From Chitinophaga jiangningensis (lineage in GTDB: Bacteria > Bacteroidota > Bacteroidia > Chitinophagales > Chitinophagaceae): a stretch of 64,000 bases of DNA. Each line of letters begins with the position of its first letter. Within the stretch, counting starts at the first letter, position 1. The DNA is taken from assembly GCF_900142605.1 (NCBI RefSeq), contig NZ_FRBL01000006.1, forward strand, positions 558,001 through 622,000, read 5' to 3'. Under the pieces are notes generated by a model. That model was not told where the DNA came from, did not search any database, and worked only from the letters and a program-made list of their open reading frames with translations. The translations under genes were made by a program, and so were the position numbers. Of the stretch, positions 1 to 8,811 are shown piece after piece.

Positions 1-2
1 AA

Positions 3-650
3 GGCTTGTCCTTCGCCGCGCTTACAGCAGCAGTAGTTGCTTCACTGGCAGGTAAAGCCAACAGTATCTCTACCATCTTCACACTGGATATTTATAAGAA
101 AATCTTCAATAAAGAAGCGGACGAGAAGAAGATTGTGAATGTAGGTCGTGCAGCCGTGGTAGTTACCATGCTGATTGCGATTGTAATTTCCAACTTCCTT
201 GGCATCGATAAAAAAGGAGGCTTCCAGTTTATTCAGGAATATACCGGTTTCGTGTCTCCGGGTGTATTCGCCATGTTTGCGCTTGGTTTCTTCTGGAAAC
301 GCACCACGAGCAGCGCTGCCTTGTTTGCAATGATCGGCGGTCTGTTGCTTTCCTTCTTCTTCAAGTTCCTGCCTGGCTTTACGGACCTCAGCTTCCTCTA
401 CAACAGCGGCTGGGCAATCTTAAATCCTGATTCAGGCGTATACGAAATGGCGTTCCTCGACCGTATGGGTCTGGTGTTTGTTATCTGCGTAATCGGTATG
501 ATCATCATTACCCTCGCAGATCCTAAAAGTGCAAACAATCCTAAAGGACTGGCCATTGATGCCACCATGTTCAAGCCATCTGTTGGTTTTACCGTAGGAG
601 CTGTACTCATCTGCGGTATCCTGATGGCACTCTACACTGTTTACTGGTAG
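3..650 (+). CDS. Sodium/solute symporter (SSS family), C-terminal part
   Basis: The reading frame is open from the left edge, so the N-terminus lies outside the window; there is no real start codon here. The visible 215 residues form five or six hydrophobic helices of the sodium:solute symporter (SGLT-like) fold, with the conserved stretch LAGKANSISTIFTLDIYKK near the start and a long helix ending in YTVYW at the C-terminus. Such permeases take up sugars with sodium across the inner membrane. Xylulokinase and xylose isomerase follow directly on the same strand, so xylose is the likely substrate (inference from context). The family assignment is firm; substrate specificity cannot be read from the sequence. 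Confidence 0.85.
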   Translation, partial: GLSFAALTAAVVASLAGKANSISTIFTLDIYKKIFNKEADEKKIVNVGRAAVVVTMLIAIVISNFLGIDKKGGFQFIQEYTGFVSPGVFAMFALGFFWKRTTSSAALFAMIGGLLLSFFFKFLPGFTDLSFLYNSGWAILNPDSGVYEMAFLDRMGLVFVICVIGMIIITLADPKSANNPKGLAIDATMFKPSVGFTVGAVLICGILMALYTVYW

Positions 651-673
651 TAGATTCAGATGATAATAAGTTA

Positions 674-706
674 GTGTCAGGAGGTGCTTTTGCGCCTTCT
701 GACACC
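674..706 (+). terminator. Strong hairpin after the symporter gene
   Basis: A 14-bp stem (674-687 with 692-705, two G-T wobbles) closes a TTTT loop 24 bases after the symporter stop. No T-tract follows, so it may act as a 3' end stabiliser or partial terminator inside the xylose operon rather than a classical terminator. Confidence 0.5.
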
Positions 707-707
707 T

Positions 708-728
708 GATGACACCGAAGGTGTTGTC
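708..728 (+). repeat. GAA-loop hairpin element
   Basis: A 9-bp stem (708-716 with 720-728, two wobbles) closes the triloop GAA with the core ACC-GAA-GGT. It belongs to the dispersed GNA-loop hairpin family also seen at 4966, 37332, 40235, 51070, 51102, 51259 and 59129. Confidence 0.55.
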
Positions 729-795
729 CATAAATTCTCCAACGATATCCGTACTCCCCGGTATGGAACCTGTTGCCCATTGTAAAAAATAAGAT

Positions 796-2298
796 ATGTA
801 CTTTATAGGCTACGATATTGGCTCTTCATCAATAAAGGCAGCATTGCTGGATGCTGAAAGTGGTAAATGCCTGGCCAGCGCCATCAGTCCTTCCCGTGAA
901 ATGCCTATGCAGGTGCTTCATGCCGGCTGGGCGGAACAGGACCCCGAAAGCTGGTGGCAGGAAGTAATCAACGCCACCAAAATCCTTCAACAACAAGTTG
1001 CATTTGAACCCGCTACCGTTAAAGGTATCGGCATCGCCTACCAGATGCACGGCCTGGTATGTGTGGATAAAAACCAGGAAGTATTACGTCCTGCTATTAT
1101 CTGGTGTGATAGTCGCGCCGTGGAAATTGGCCGCCAGGCGTTTAACAAGCTGGGAGAGCAATACTGTCTTTCCCACCTGCTCAACTCCCCGGGCAACTTC
1201 ACTGCTTCCAAACTCCGCTGGGTAAAGGAAAACGAGCCACATGTATTCGAACGTATTCATAAAGTGATGCTGCCCGGTGATTTCATCGGTATGAAACTCA
1301 CCGGTAAAGCCTGCACTACCGCCTCCGGTTTGTCGGAAGGTACCTTCTGGGATTTTACTGCCCAGGGTATTGCGGTGGACCTGCTGAACCACTATGATAT
1401 TGATGCATCACTGCTGTCGGAGATCGTACCTACGTTTGGGGATCAGGGAAGCCTGACTGCTACGGCAGCGGCTACACTGGGACTGGCGGCAGGTACACCG
1501 GTTACTTACAGAGCCGGCGATCAGCCTAATAACGCGTTTTCCCTGAATGTACTGCAACCGGGTGAAGCAGCTACCACCGCGGGTACTTCCGGCGTGGTAT
1601 ATGCCGTAACCGACCAGCATGCCTACGATCACCAGAGCAGGGTCAATACCTTTGTACATGTAAACAATCAGGCTGGCGGTGTACGCAATGGTGTACTGAT
1701 GTGCCTCAACGGTACCGGTATTGCCAACAGCTGGCTGAAATCAGTAGTAGGGGAGCTTAGCTATCCCGAAATGAATGAGCTGGCGGCAACCGCGCCAATA
1801 GGCGCCGCAGGGTTACAGGTATTTCCTTTCGGCAATGGTGCCGAAAGAATCCTCAGCAATATGCGTGTAGGCGCTACCGTGAACCAGCTTGATTTTAACC
1901 TGCACAGCAGGGAGCATATGCTGCGCGCCGTTCAGGAAGGTATTGTTTTCGGCCTGAACTATGGCATGGATATCATGGCAGAAATGGGTTCTGCAATCCA
2001 CCGCGTGCGTGCAGGACAGGCAAACATGTTCCTGAGTCCGCTCTTCCGCGAAGCTTTCGCCAACACGGCCAACGTAGTAATAGAATTATACAACACAGAT
2101 GGCGCCCAGGGCGCCGCCCGCGGTGCAGCCGTAGGAGCAGGGCATTTCACGCTGCAAAATGCCTTCCACGGAATGGAATGCCTGGCCGTTATTGAGCCTC
2201 AGGCGAAACTGCAATCACAATACCGCGAAGCATATGGCCAGTGGCTCTACGCTCTTAAACAGCGTCTCTCACTCGGAGAACTGGCAGATAATAAGTAA
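796..2298 (+). CDS. xylB: Xylulokinase
   Basis: This 500-residue FGGY-family sugar kinase phosphorylates D-xylulose to xylulose 5-phosphate with ATP in the cytoplasm. The N-terminal phosphate-binding loop is visible as GYDIGSSSIKAALLD (residues 5-19). The segment AGDQPNNAF near residue 242 holds the expected catalytic aspartate, followed by the second ATP-binding stretch TTAGTSGVVYAV. Length matches the family. The ATG at 796 gives the expected N-terminus. xylA begins 20 bases after the stop and the symporter precedes it, so this is a compact xylose catabolic operon. Confidence 0.95.
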   Translation: MYFIGYDIGSSSIKAALLDAESGKCLASAISPSREMPMQVLHAGWAEQDPESWWQEVINATKILQQQVAFEPATVKGIGIAYQMHGLVCVDKNQEVLRPAIIWCDSRAVEIGRQAFNKLGEQYCLSHLLNSPGNFTASKLRWVKENEPHVFERIHKVMLPGDFIGMKLTGKACTTASGLSEGTFWDFTAQGIAVDLLNHYDIDASLLSEIVPTFGDQGSLTATAAATLGLAAGTPVTYRAGDQPNNAFSLNVLQPGEAATTAGTSGVVYAVTDQHAYDHQSRVNTFVHVNNQAGGVRNGVLMCLNGTGIANSWLKSVVGELSYPEMNELAATAPIGAAGLQVFPFGNGAERILSNMRVGATVNQLDFNLHSREHMLRAVQEGIVFGLNYGMDIMAEMGSAIHRVRAGQANMFLSPLFREAFANTANVVIELYNTDGAQGAARGAAVGAGHFTLQNAFHGMECLAVIEPQAKLQSQYREAYGQWLYALKQRLSLGELADNK

Positions 2299-2318
2299 AT
2301 TTTAAATTTAACATAGTT

Positions 2319-3647
2319 ATGAACATTACACTTGGAAACCAGGAATACTTCAAAGGGATCGGTAAGATCAAGTTTGAAGGACCTCAATCAGACAACCCGC
2401 TGGCTTACCGTTTTTACGATGAAAACAGAATCATTGCCGGTAAATCCATGAAGGAGTTATTTCGCTTTGCCGTTTCTTACTGGCATACCTTCTGCGGCAC
2501 TGGTGGAGATCCGTTTGGTCCTGGTACTAAAAACTTCCCATGGCTGGTAGCCACTGACGCTGTACAAAGCGCAAAAGATAAAATGGATGCCGCGTTTGAA
2601 TTCATTACCAAAATGGGTTTACCTTACTACTGCTTCCACGATGTGGACCTGGTAGACGAAGGTGCTAACGTAGCTGAATATGAAAGCCGCATGCAGCAAA
2701 TCGTTGCTTACGCAAAAGAAAAACAGGCCGCCAGCGGGGTGAAACTGCTGTGGGGTACTGCCAATGTTTTTAGCAACCCACGCTATATGAACGGTGCCGC
2801 TACCAACCCTGACTTCGCAGTGGTAGCTTATGCGGGTGCACAGGTGAAAAACTCACTGGATGCAACCATCGCACTGGGTGGTGAAAACTACGTGTTCTGG
2901 GGTGGCCGTGAAGGTTATATGACCCTGCTGAACACCAACATGAAACGTGAACAGGAACACCTGGCACGCTTCCTCGGTATGGCGCGCGACTACGCACGTA
3001 AACAAGGCTTTAAAGGTACCTTCTTTATCGAGCCTAAACCAGCCGAACCTACCAAACACCAGTACGACTTCGACAGTGCCACTGTAATCGGTTTCCTGCG
3101 TCAGTATGGACTGGATAAAGATTTCAAACTCAATATCGAAGTAAACCACGCAACCCTCGCTGGTCATACCTTCCAGCATGAGCTGCAGGTAGCTGCCGAC
3201 GCAGGTATGCTGGGTAGCATCGACGCTAACCGCGGTGATGCACAGAACGGCTGGGATACCGATCAGTTCCCGATGAACCTCAATGAGCTGATCGAAAGTA
3301 TGCTGATCATCCTCGAGGCCGGTGGCTTTGCAGGTGGTGGCGTAAACTTCGATGCTAAAACCCGTCGTAACTCTACTGACCTTGAAGATATTTTCCACGC
3401 ACACATCGGTGGTATCGATACGTTCGCAAGAGCCGCGATCATCGCTGAAAAAGTGCTGGCAAATTCTCCATATAAACAATTCCGTAAAGACCGTTACGCA
3501 TCATTCGACAGCGGTAAAGGCCAGGAGTTCGAAACCGGTAAACTCACCCTGGAAGATCTGCGCAACATCGCAGCGGCTAACGGTGAGCCTAAACTGACCA
3601 GCGGCCGTCAGGAATGGCTCGAGAATATTATCAATAACGCCATCTGA
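2319..3647 (+). CDS. xylA: Xylose isomerase
   Basis: This 442-residue enzyme interconverts D-xylose and D-xylulose using two divalent metal ions. Hallmarks seen are FHDVDLVDEG (about residue 107, catalytic His and Asp), FWGGREGY, FIEPKPAEPTKHQYD (metal-ligand Glu and the loop around it) and NRGDAQNGWDTDQFP (metal-ligand Asp residues). The length is that of the long class II xylose isomerases common in Bacteroidota. Codon use is rich in GGT and CTG, suggesting good expression. It sits 20 bases downstream of xylB and 38 bases upstream of an aldose epimerase, completing uptake, anomer conversion, isomerisation and phosphorylation in one operon. Confidence 0.97.
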   Translation: MNITLGNQEYFKGIGKIKFEGPQSDNPLAYRFYDENRIIAGKSMKELFRFAVSYWHTFCGTGGDPFGPGTKNFPWLVATDAVQSAKDKMDAAFEFITKMGLPYYCFHDVDLVDEGANVAEYESRMQQIVAYAKEKQAASGVKLLWGTANVFSNPRYMNGAATNPDFAVVAYAGAQVKNSLDATIALGGENYVFWGGREGYMTLLNTNMKREQEHLARFLGMARDYARKQGFKGTFFIEPKPAEPTKHQYDFDSATVIGFLRQYGLDKDFKLNIEVNHATLAGHTFQHELQVAADAGMLGSIDANRGDAQNGWDTDQFPMNLNELIESMLIILEAGGFAGGGVNFDAKTRRNSTDLEDIFHAHIGGIDTFARAAIIAEKVLANSPYKQFRKDRYASFDSGKGQEFETGKLTLEDLRNIAAANGEPKLTSGRQEWLENIINNAI

Positions 3648-3685
3648 TTTTTTTGACTATTTTGTATGCAAATAAAACAGGAACA

Positions 3686-4639
3686 ATGAGATTTAGTATG
3701 CTTTCATTCCAGGAAGGTGGTTTTGATATTGTGGCATTGACAGACGGAAAAAACGGGACAACCGTAGAAATAATTCCGGCACACGGCGCTTTATTGCACG
3801 CGTTTAAGGTGAAACAGGGGAATAACACCCTTAACTTGATCGATAGCTATAAAGACCTGGCGGATATGCAGCAGGATCTGAAAAACAGCTTCAAGAATGT
3901 AAAACTAAGTCCGTACGCCTGCCGGATCAAGGATGCCAGTTATAGCTTTAACGGTAAAGACTATACGCTGGAAAAAACGATTGCTCCGGGTAATGCCATC
4001 CATGGCTTACTGTACAATGCCCCTTTTAAGGTGGTATCACAGGAAGCTGATGACACCAGGGCTACTGTTACCCTTGCATATAGTTATAATCAGGAAGATG
4101 CAGGTTTCCCGTTTGCATACGACTGCACGGCCACTTATACCCTGCACCCGGATAATGAACTGCAGATCACCACTACTGTTACCAGTAAGAGTGATGCAGT
4201 AATGCCCCTGATGGATGGATGGCATCCCTACTTTTCTACCGGTACGCCGGTGGATCAGCTGGTGCTGACCTTTGCTTCCAAACAAATTGTAGAATTTGAT
4301 GAGAAGCTGATTCCTACAGGTAAAGTACTGCCATTTACTGAGTTCAGAACCGGTAAGGGACTGCAAGGTGTGGAGCTGGACAATTCCTTTGTACTGGATT
4401 TCAGCGCATCTCAGCCACTGGCTGTATTGCGCGATCCGGTAAAGAATATCAGCATCAGCTTCCACCCTTCACCACAGTATCCGATTTTGCAGGTCTATAT
4501 ACCGCCGCATCGCAAAAGTATCGCGATCGAAAACCTGAGTGGTGCTCCCAATGCTTTTAATAATGGATTAGGATTGGTAGAACTGGCTCCTGGTGCATCA
4601 CAGCAGTTTGATACACGCGTTAAGGTGACTGCAGGATAA
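3686..4639 (+). CDS. Aldose 1-epimerase (galactose mutarotase-like)
   Basis: This 317-residue protein belongs to the galactose mutarotase superfamily, which interconverts alpha and beta anomers of aldoses. Conserved active-site elements are visible: AIHGLLYNAPF and GWHPYF (the two histidines) and IAIENLSGAPNAF (the glutamate acting as base). No signal peptide is present, so it is cytoplasmic. The ATG at 3686 was preferred to an in-frame TTG at 3653, because 3653 lies only 6 bases after the xylA stop and adds residues without family character. Its place after xylA suggests it supplies the xylose anomer used by the isomerase (inference). Confidence 0.88.
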   Translation: MRFSMLSFQEGGFDIVALTDGKNGTTVEIIPAHGALLHAFKVKQGNNTLNLIDSYKDLADMQQDLKNSFKNVKLSPYACRIKDASYSFNGKDYTLEKTIAPGNAIHGLLYNAPFKVVSQEADDTRATVTLAYSYNQEDAGFPFAYDCTATYTLHPDNELQITTTVTSKSDAVMPLMDGWHPYFSTGTPVDQLVLTFASKQIVEFDEKLIPTGKVLPFTEFRTGKGLQGVELDNSFVLDFSASQPLAVLRDPVKNISISFHPSPQYPILQVYIPPHRKSIAIENLSGAPNAFNNGLGLVELAPGASQQFDTRVKVTAG

Positions 4640-4660
4640 AGGGAGGTAAATCTAAATAAT

Positions 4661-4934
4661 CAGCACCCGCCACGCAAAATGCGGGCTTCGGTCTTCACCG
4701 ACTGAGTGCCATTGGGAGCAACAAGCAATCAGCCCCGCCGCGCAAAATGCGGGCTCCGGTCTTCACCGACTGAGCATCATTGGGAGCAACAGGCAATCAG
4801 CACCCGCCACGCAAAATGCGGGCTTCGGTCTTCACCGACTGAGCGCCATTGGGAGCAACAAGCAATCAGCCCCGCCGCGCAAATTGTGGCATCTGGTCTT
4901 CACCGACTGCATGTCATTGGGAGAAACAGTTAAT
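4661..4934. repeat. Tandem array of about 68-69 bp units
   Basis: Four near-identical units start at 4661, 4730, 4798 and 4867, alternating 69, 68 and 69 bp, with a fifth degenerate start at 4935 that merges into a paired hairpin element. Each unit has a CCCGC/GCGGG inverted repeat, then a small stem around CGGTCTTCACCG, then CATTGGGAGCAACA. Units differ by scattered substitutions. The start AGCACCCGCC is shared with the element at 59098, so the array seems to derive from the same dispersed hairpin family. It lies between the xylose operon and a terminator and has no coding character. Confidence 0.85.
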
Positions 4935-4942
4935 CAGCACCA

Positions 4943-4988
4943 CCGCGCGCAGCGCGGCCCCCTCCACCAATGACCGAAGGTCATTGGT
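4943..4988 (+). repeat. Paired GNA-loop hairpin element (GCA then GAA)
   Basis: The first hairpin (4943-4957) has the stem CCGCGC/GCGCGG around the loop GCA. After 8 bases, the second (4966-4988) has a perfect 10-bp stem around the loop GAA. Loop order and spacing match the element at 59104-59151 although the second stems differ in sequence. No T-tract follows, so it does not look like an intrinsic terminator on this strand. Confidence 0.75.
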
Positions 4989-5016
4989 AAAAAATCAAAT
5001 GAAATTTACAGGTATA

Positions 5017-5058
5017 AAAAATCCTTCCAGTCTCAGACTGGAAGGATTTTTGTTTTTT
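5017..5058 (+). terminator. Intrinsic terminator
   Basis: A 16-bp perfect stem (5017-5032 with 5036-5051), built on CCTTCCAGTC and its complement, is followed by TGTTTTTTAT. It ends any transcript coming from the xylose operon through the tandem array. The A-run before the stem also allows function on the other strand. Confidence 0.85.
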
Positions 5059-5156
5059 ATAAAACTGTAATATTGTAGAGAGATATACCTGAACATAAGG
5101 AGTGACTGATCTGTTGAATGGGAATAGATAACCGTCAGGATTTAAAACCTAATTAG

Positions 5157-5873
5157 ATGATGAAGCAAATTGCCCGCATTTTAGCCTTAGGCTGTATGCT
5201 ATTATTAACTATGCAATTCGTGCAGGCGCAGGTGGTAGTAACCGGTGTGGTGTCCGATACAAACAGGCTGGTATTACCATACGCTACTGTTACCAATCTC
5301 ACCACCGGTAAGCACTCCGTTACCGATCAGGGTGGCTTTTACCGTATTAATGCTTCCCGTGGCGACCGGTTATCCGTTACTTTTGTAGGATATATTTCGG
5401 ATACCGTTCAGGTAACGGCCACCTCAGGCAGTCAAACCATCAACATCCGCATGACAGTGACCAGCAAGTTCCTGAAAGGAGTAGATATCAGTGCCAAGTA
5501 CTCCCCGTACCAGCTGGATTCTATGGCTCGCCGGGAGCAATATGGCTACCTGCTGGACTTGCCCAATAAGCCGCTTGCCGGGGGAAATACGCCAGAAGGG
5601 GCGGGAATAGTGTTCAGCCCGATTACCCGATTCTCTAAAAAAGAAAAACAAAAACGCCAGTTTAAAGAGAATTACGAAGCCATGGAAAAGGAAAAGTATA
5701 TCGATTCCCGTTATACACCCGCATTGGTTAGCCGGGTAACTGGTTTGTCAGGTGATTCCTTACAGCATTTTATGCGTGATAACTATCCTTCATATGAAAC
5801 CATGCGCAGCCTGGAAAACAACGACTTGCTGTACTGGATAACAGATAAATATAAAAGCTGGATAAAGAAATAA
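5157..5873 (+). CDS. Secreted carboxypeptidase-regulatory-like domain protein
   Basis: This 238-residue protein has a clear signal peptide (about residues 1-24, ending in VQAQ). A carboxypeptidase-D regulatory-like (CarboxypepD_reg-like) beta-sandwich follows, about residues 26-105, recognisable from VVVTGVVSDTN, LPYATVTN and LSVTFVGYISDTV. The remaining 130 residues are charged and carry no motif I recognise. Proteins of this shape are common in Bacteroidota as periplasmic or outer-membrane accessory proteins. The start at 5157 is followed directly by a second ATG; either gives the signal peptide. It has its own terminator and is not in an operon. Function unknown. Confidence 0.8.
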   Translation: MMKQIARILALGCMLLLTMQFVQAQVVVTGVVSDTNRLVLPYATVTNLTTGKHSVTDQGGFYRINASRGDRLSVTFVGYISDTVQVTATSGSQTINIRMTVTSKFLKGVDISAKYSPYQLDSMARREQYGYLLDLPNKPLAGGNTPEGAGIVFSPITRFSKKEKQKRQFKENYEAMEKEKYIDSRYTPALVSRVTGLSGDSLQHFMRDNYPSYETMRSLENNDLLYWITDKYKSWIKK

Positions 5874-5892
5874 GGCCACCGGCCTAAACAGG

Positions 5893-5930
5893 AAGGGTGA
5901 TCAATGAAGATTGATCACCCTTTTCTTTTT
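5893..5930 (+). terminator. Intrinsic terminator
   Basis: A 13-bp perfect stem (5893-5905 with 5910-5922, loop GAAG) precedes TTTTCTTTTT, 20 bases after the stop of the secreted protein gene. Confidence 0.9.
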
Positions 5931-6079
5931 GGGGGTTATACCTACAAGGAGGTTTTTTTGGGGGTAACAAACTGTGTTAACTATAAGTATTAGTCGGGAG
6001 ATAAAACCAGAGGTAAACAACATTGGTGAATTTTTTTTACGTATATTAGTTTTCCCCAATTCTTTATTTATTAACCTGT

Positions 6080-6673
6080 ATGATACCCATATCAGTAAAT
6101 AGTAGCAGGGACGCAGAAATCCTTGCAGGCTTACAGTTGGGCGGCCCCGCAAGACGTTCTTTTGAAGAACTGCTCTACACCTCCTTTTTCTACCTCACCA
6201 GGGAGGGTGAACGCAAGTATAGTCTGACCACTGATGATAGTGCCAGCGCCTATTCTGACGCGGTGATATCCGTGATAGACAATGTGGTTGCAGGCAGGTT
6301 TGAGCACCGGGCATCGCTTAAAACTTACATTTCCCAGATTTTTTACAATAAATGTGTTGACCTGAAGCGAAAAAGCGCGACTAATAAAGAGCGGGTTCAC
6401 CATACTTCAGACCTGGACACCATGATGATGATGCTCCCCGATAATGCCAGGAATGCAGTGCAGCAGCTGATAGACAATAATAACCGTATACTGCTGCGGC
6501 AAAAGCTGTCAGAAATCGGCGAAAAATGTAAAGAGCTGTTGTTATTGTTTGAAGATGGATACCCCGATCGCGAAATAGCTACCATGCTGCATTATAACTC
6601 CGCTGAGGTAGTGAAAGTGAGCAGAAGACGGTGCCTTGATAAATTAAGGGAAAAAATGCCTGGTTATGAATGA
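6080..6673 (+). CDS. ECF-type RNA polymerase sigma factor
   Basis: This 197-residue protein has the two-domain layout of a group IV (ECF) sigma factor. Region 2 lies about residues 25-100 (FEELLYTSFFYL through LKTYISQIFYNKCVDLKRK). Region 4 lies about 140-192, with the helix-turn-helix stretch GYPDREIATMLHYNSAEVVK then SRRRCLDKLRE. It has no membrane segment. The gene overlaps the next one by 8 bases, so translation is probably coupled to the anti-sigma-like protein. It heads a four-gene group ending with a CHAT protease. Divergence from well-known ECF groups is substantial, so the exact group is not assigned. Confidence 0.88.
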   Translation: MIPISVNSSRDAEILAGLQLGGPARRSFEELLYTSFFYLTREGERKYSLTTDDSASAYSDAVISVIDNVVAGRFEHRASLKTYISQIFYNKCVDLKRKSATNKERVHHTSDLDTMMMMLPDNARNAVQQLIDNNNRILLRQKLSEIGEKCKELLLLFEDGYPDREIATMLHYNSAEVVKVSRRRCLDKLREKMPGYE

Positions 6674-7382
6674 GCAACTACATTACATCGATGATTATTT
6701 TACAGGGGCATTACGGCCGGAAGAAAAAGCGGCGTTTGAACAACGCTGTACTTCCGACCAGGAGTTTGCCCGCGCAGTTGCTTTCTACCTGACTGCCAGA
6801 AGTGTGATAAAGGAAGCAGTGCATGAAAATAAAGCGGCTGCTTTTAAAAAAATGCCGGTGAGCATGGCCGTGGCTAAACGTCCCGTTGGGCGTTACCTCG
6901 CGGTGGCAGCCACGTTGCTGCTGCTGGTAATTGCCGGCTGGCTGTATTACAAAGGCTCACCCGCTCCATCAAAGCTCGCTGATAGCTATATCAAAGAAAA
7001 CCTTAGCCAGCTAAGTGTTACTATGAGTAGTGAAAGTGATAGTTTACAAACGGGTATTGCAGCGTATAATAAAGGAGATTATGCTGCTGCCGAAAAAATA
7101 TTTACCATACTTTCCAACACTGCATCTGTGAAAACAGACGCCATTAAATATCTTGGAATCGTATACCTTGTTACCAAACGTTATGATATGGCAATAACGC
7201 AGTTTGATCTGCTCTCACAGATTCCGCTGTATGCCAACCCCGGACCATTCTATAAAGCACTGGCATTGTTACAACGCGGCACCCCTGAAGACTTACAGCT
7301 CGCCAAAAAGTTATTACTGGAAGTAAAAAACAACCAGCTGCCAGGCAGCAAATATGCTGTTGAGTGGCTGAATAAACTGTAA
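6666..7382 (+). CDS. Membrane anti-sigma-like protein with periplasmic TPR repeats
   Basis: Residues 1-60 resemble the short helical cytoplasmic end of Bacteroidota anti-sigma factors (IDDYFTGALRPEEKAAFEQR, then DQEFARAVAFYL). One transmembrane helix follows (about 77-95, YLAVAATLLLLVIAGWLYY). Residues 120-238 form TPR-like helical pairs (IAAYNKGDYAAAEKIFTIL, AIKYLGIVYLVTKRYDMAI). Topology puts the N-terminus inside and the TPR part in the periplasm. It overlaps the sigma gene by 8 bases and ends 2 bases before the subtilase gene. Inference: it holds the sigma factor and its periplasmic part receives or transmits a proteolytic signal. Confidence 0.78.
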   Translation: MNEQLHYIDDYFTGALRPEEKAAFEQRCTSDQEFARAVAFYLTARSVIKEAVHENKAAAFKKMPVSMAVAKRPVGRYLAVAATLLLLVIAGWLYYKGSPAPSKLADSYIKENLSQLSVTMSSESDSLQTGIAAYNKGDYAAAEKIFTILSNTASVKTDAIKYLGIVYLVTKRYDMAITQFDLLSQIPLYANPGPFYKALALLQRGTPEDLQLAKKLLLEVKNNQLPGSKYAVEWLNKL

Positions 7383-7384
7383 AC

Positions 7385-8800
7385 ATGAAACCTCGAAATC
7401 TGCTGTTACTATTGCTGATAATTGCGATTATCATTGTATTGTTTTTGCTGCGGCGCTGTAAAGGCCCGGAACCGGTTAAAAAGATTACCCGTACGGATAG
7501 CGCTTACGCCTCACCACAGTACCATAAAGATCAATTAGTACTCATCTTCAAACATACTCCCACCACTGAGGAGCGCACCCGCATAAAGGATAGTATGCGG
7601 GTATATGGTATTGATACTGTGAAGATTACTGTGCAGGCATGCCCAAACTGTAAAGATATGCCTGTCGAACTCTGGAATGCACCCGGTATCGACACCTATG
7701 TTTTTGCCGACCCTGTTCGTGGTGGTACTACCACAGGCAGTGGTACACAAGGACAGGGAGAGGACTCCACTTCATATTATTCACGGAATTTTATCCTAAA
7801 CGCGCCTCCTGATCTGGATAATAGAACACCTGCCGGTATTTCTAAACTGGTATCCCGGAGATTTGTAAATAACGGCAAAGTTATCAGAGTAGCCATACTG
7901 GATACCGGACTCGATGAAGCACTGCTGAATACAGGTTATACATGGAAAAATCCCGCCGAAAAACCCGGTAACCAAAATGATGATGATGCCAACTGCCTGA
8001 AAGATGATGTGGTTGGCTGGAACTTTGTTGGTAATAATTCCGATATCCGGGACGACCATCCCGGCCGCCATGGCAGCAATATTGCATTGTTTATCATGAA
8101 TGAATTCCAGCGCGACAGCGCCAATGCCCTGCAACTGATGATCCTCAAAACGCATGACCAGAAGGCACAGGGCGATTTGTTCAATGCTATGTGTGCTATC
8201 GCTTATGCTGCCAGTCACGATGCCAGGATTATCAATGCCTCATGGGGATATTATACCGGTTACAAATCCTCTCCGTACCGGCCGCTGGATTCCATGATCA
8301 CACGGGTACTCGCCGAAAAAGGAATTCTCTTTGTTACCTCCGCCGGCAACAGGATGCCCGCCGCGGATGATAGCGCACGCAAGCGCGGCCTCACCGAAGC
8401 AGAATTGCGCGACCTGACCAAACATCAGATGTATCCGGCCTGTTTTAACAACCCGGCATCTAACATCATAGTAGCTACTACGATCAACGACACAGCGGTA
8501 AGCCCTACGCAAAACTTTTCAGACCGCTATGTGGATATCGGTGTAAAGGCAGATAGTATTGAAAATGGGGTGCAACTGTTCAGAGTACCACTGGTCCTGG
8601 AAAACAGATACATAACCGGATCCTCTTTTGCCACAGCCATTGTCACGGGTCGGATTGCAGCAATGTGCCCGGTTCCCAGGAATGGTACGACCGCTAAAAA
8701 GGAAGATTTCCTGAACAACCCGGGTATAAATGCACAATATAATCCTGTGATCGGTGGAAAAAAACAGGTGGCAGGAGGCAGATATATCACGCATAACTAA
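7385..8800 (+). CDS. Membrane-anchored subtilisin-like serine protease (S8)
   Basis: This 471-residue protein starts with a membrane helix (residues 5-22) and RRCKG, so the rest should face the periplasm. The S8 triad is visible: Asp about 173 in VAILDTGLDEA, His about 229 in GRHGSNIALFIM, and Ser about 414 in TGSSFATAIVTGRIAAM. The oxyanion Asn region appears as VTSAGNRMPA. Residues 45-90 resemble a short inhibitor-type propeptide domain, which suggests zymogen activation. It starts 2 bases after the anti-sigma-like gene and is followed 11 bases later by the CHAT gene, so all four are probably one transcript. Substrate unknown. Confidence 0.9.
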   Translation: MKPRNLLLLLLIIAIIIVLFLLRRCKGPEPVKKITRTDSAYASPQYHKDQLVLIFKHTPTTEERTRIKDSMRVYGIDTVKITVQACPNCKDMPVELWNAPGIDTYVFADPVRGGTTTGSGTQGQGEDSTSYYSRNFILNAPPDLDNRTPAGISKLVSRRFVNNGKVIRVAILDTGLDEALLNTGYTWKNPAEKPGNQNDDDANCLKDDVVGWNFVGNNSDIRDDHPGRHGSNIALFIMNEFQRDSANALQLMILKTHDQKAQGDLFNAMCAIAYAASHDARIINASWGYYTGYKSSPYRPLDSMITRVLAEKGILFVTSAGNRMPAADDSARKRGLTEAELRDLTKHQMYPACFNNPASNIIVATTINDTAVSPTQNFSDRYVDIGVKADSIENGVQLFRVPLVLENRYITGSSFATAIVTGRIAAMCPVPRNGTTAKKEDFLNNPGINAQYNPVIGGKKQVAGGRYITHN

Positions 8801-8811
8801 ATTAATAGCTT

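Noticed and set aside
4661..4934. Repeat array resembling a CRISPR
   Set aside because: Units of 68-69 bp follow each other directly with no unique spacers, are GC-rich with internal hairpins, and no cas genes are near.
4706..5070. Plus-strand reading frames through the tandem array
   Set aside because: Their protein repeats simply follow the DNA repeat; no start signals and no protein-like composition.
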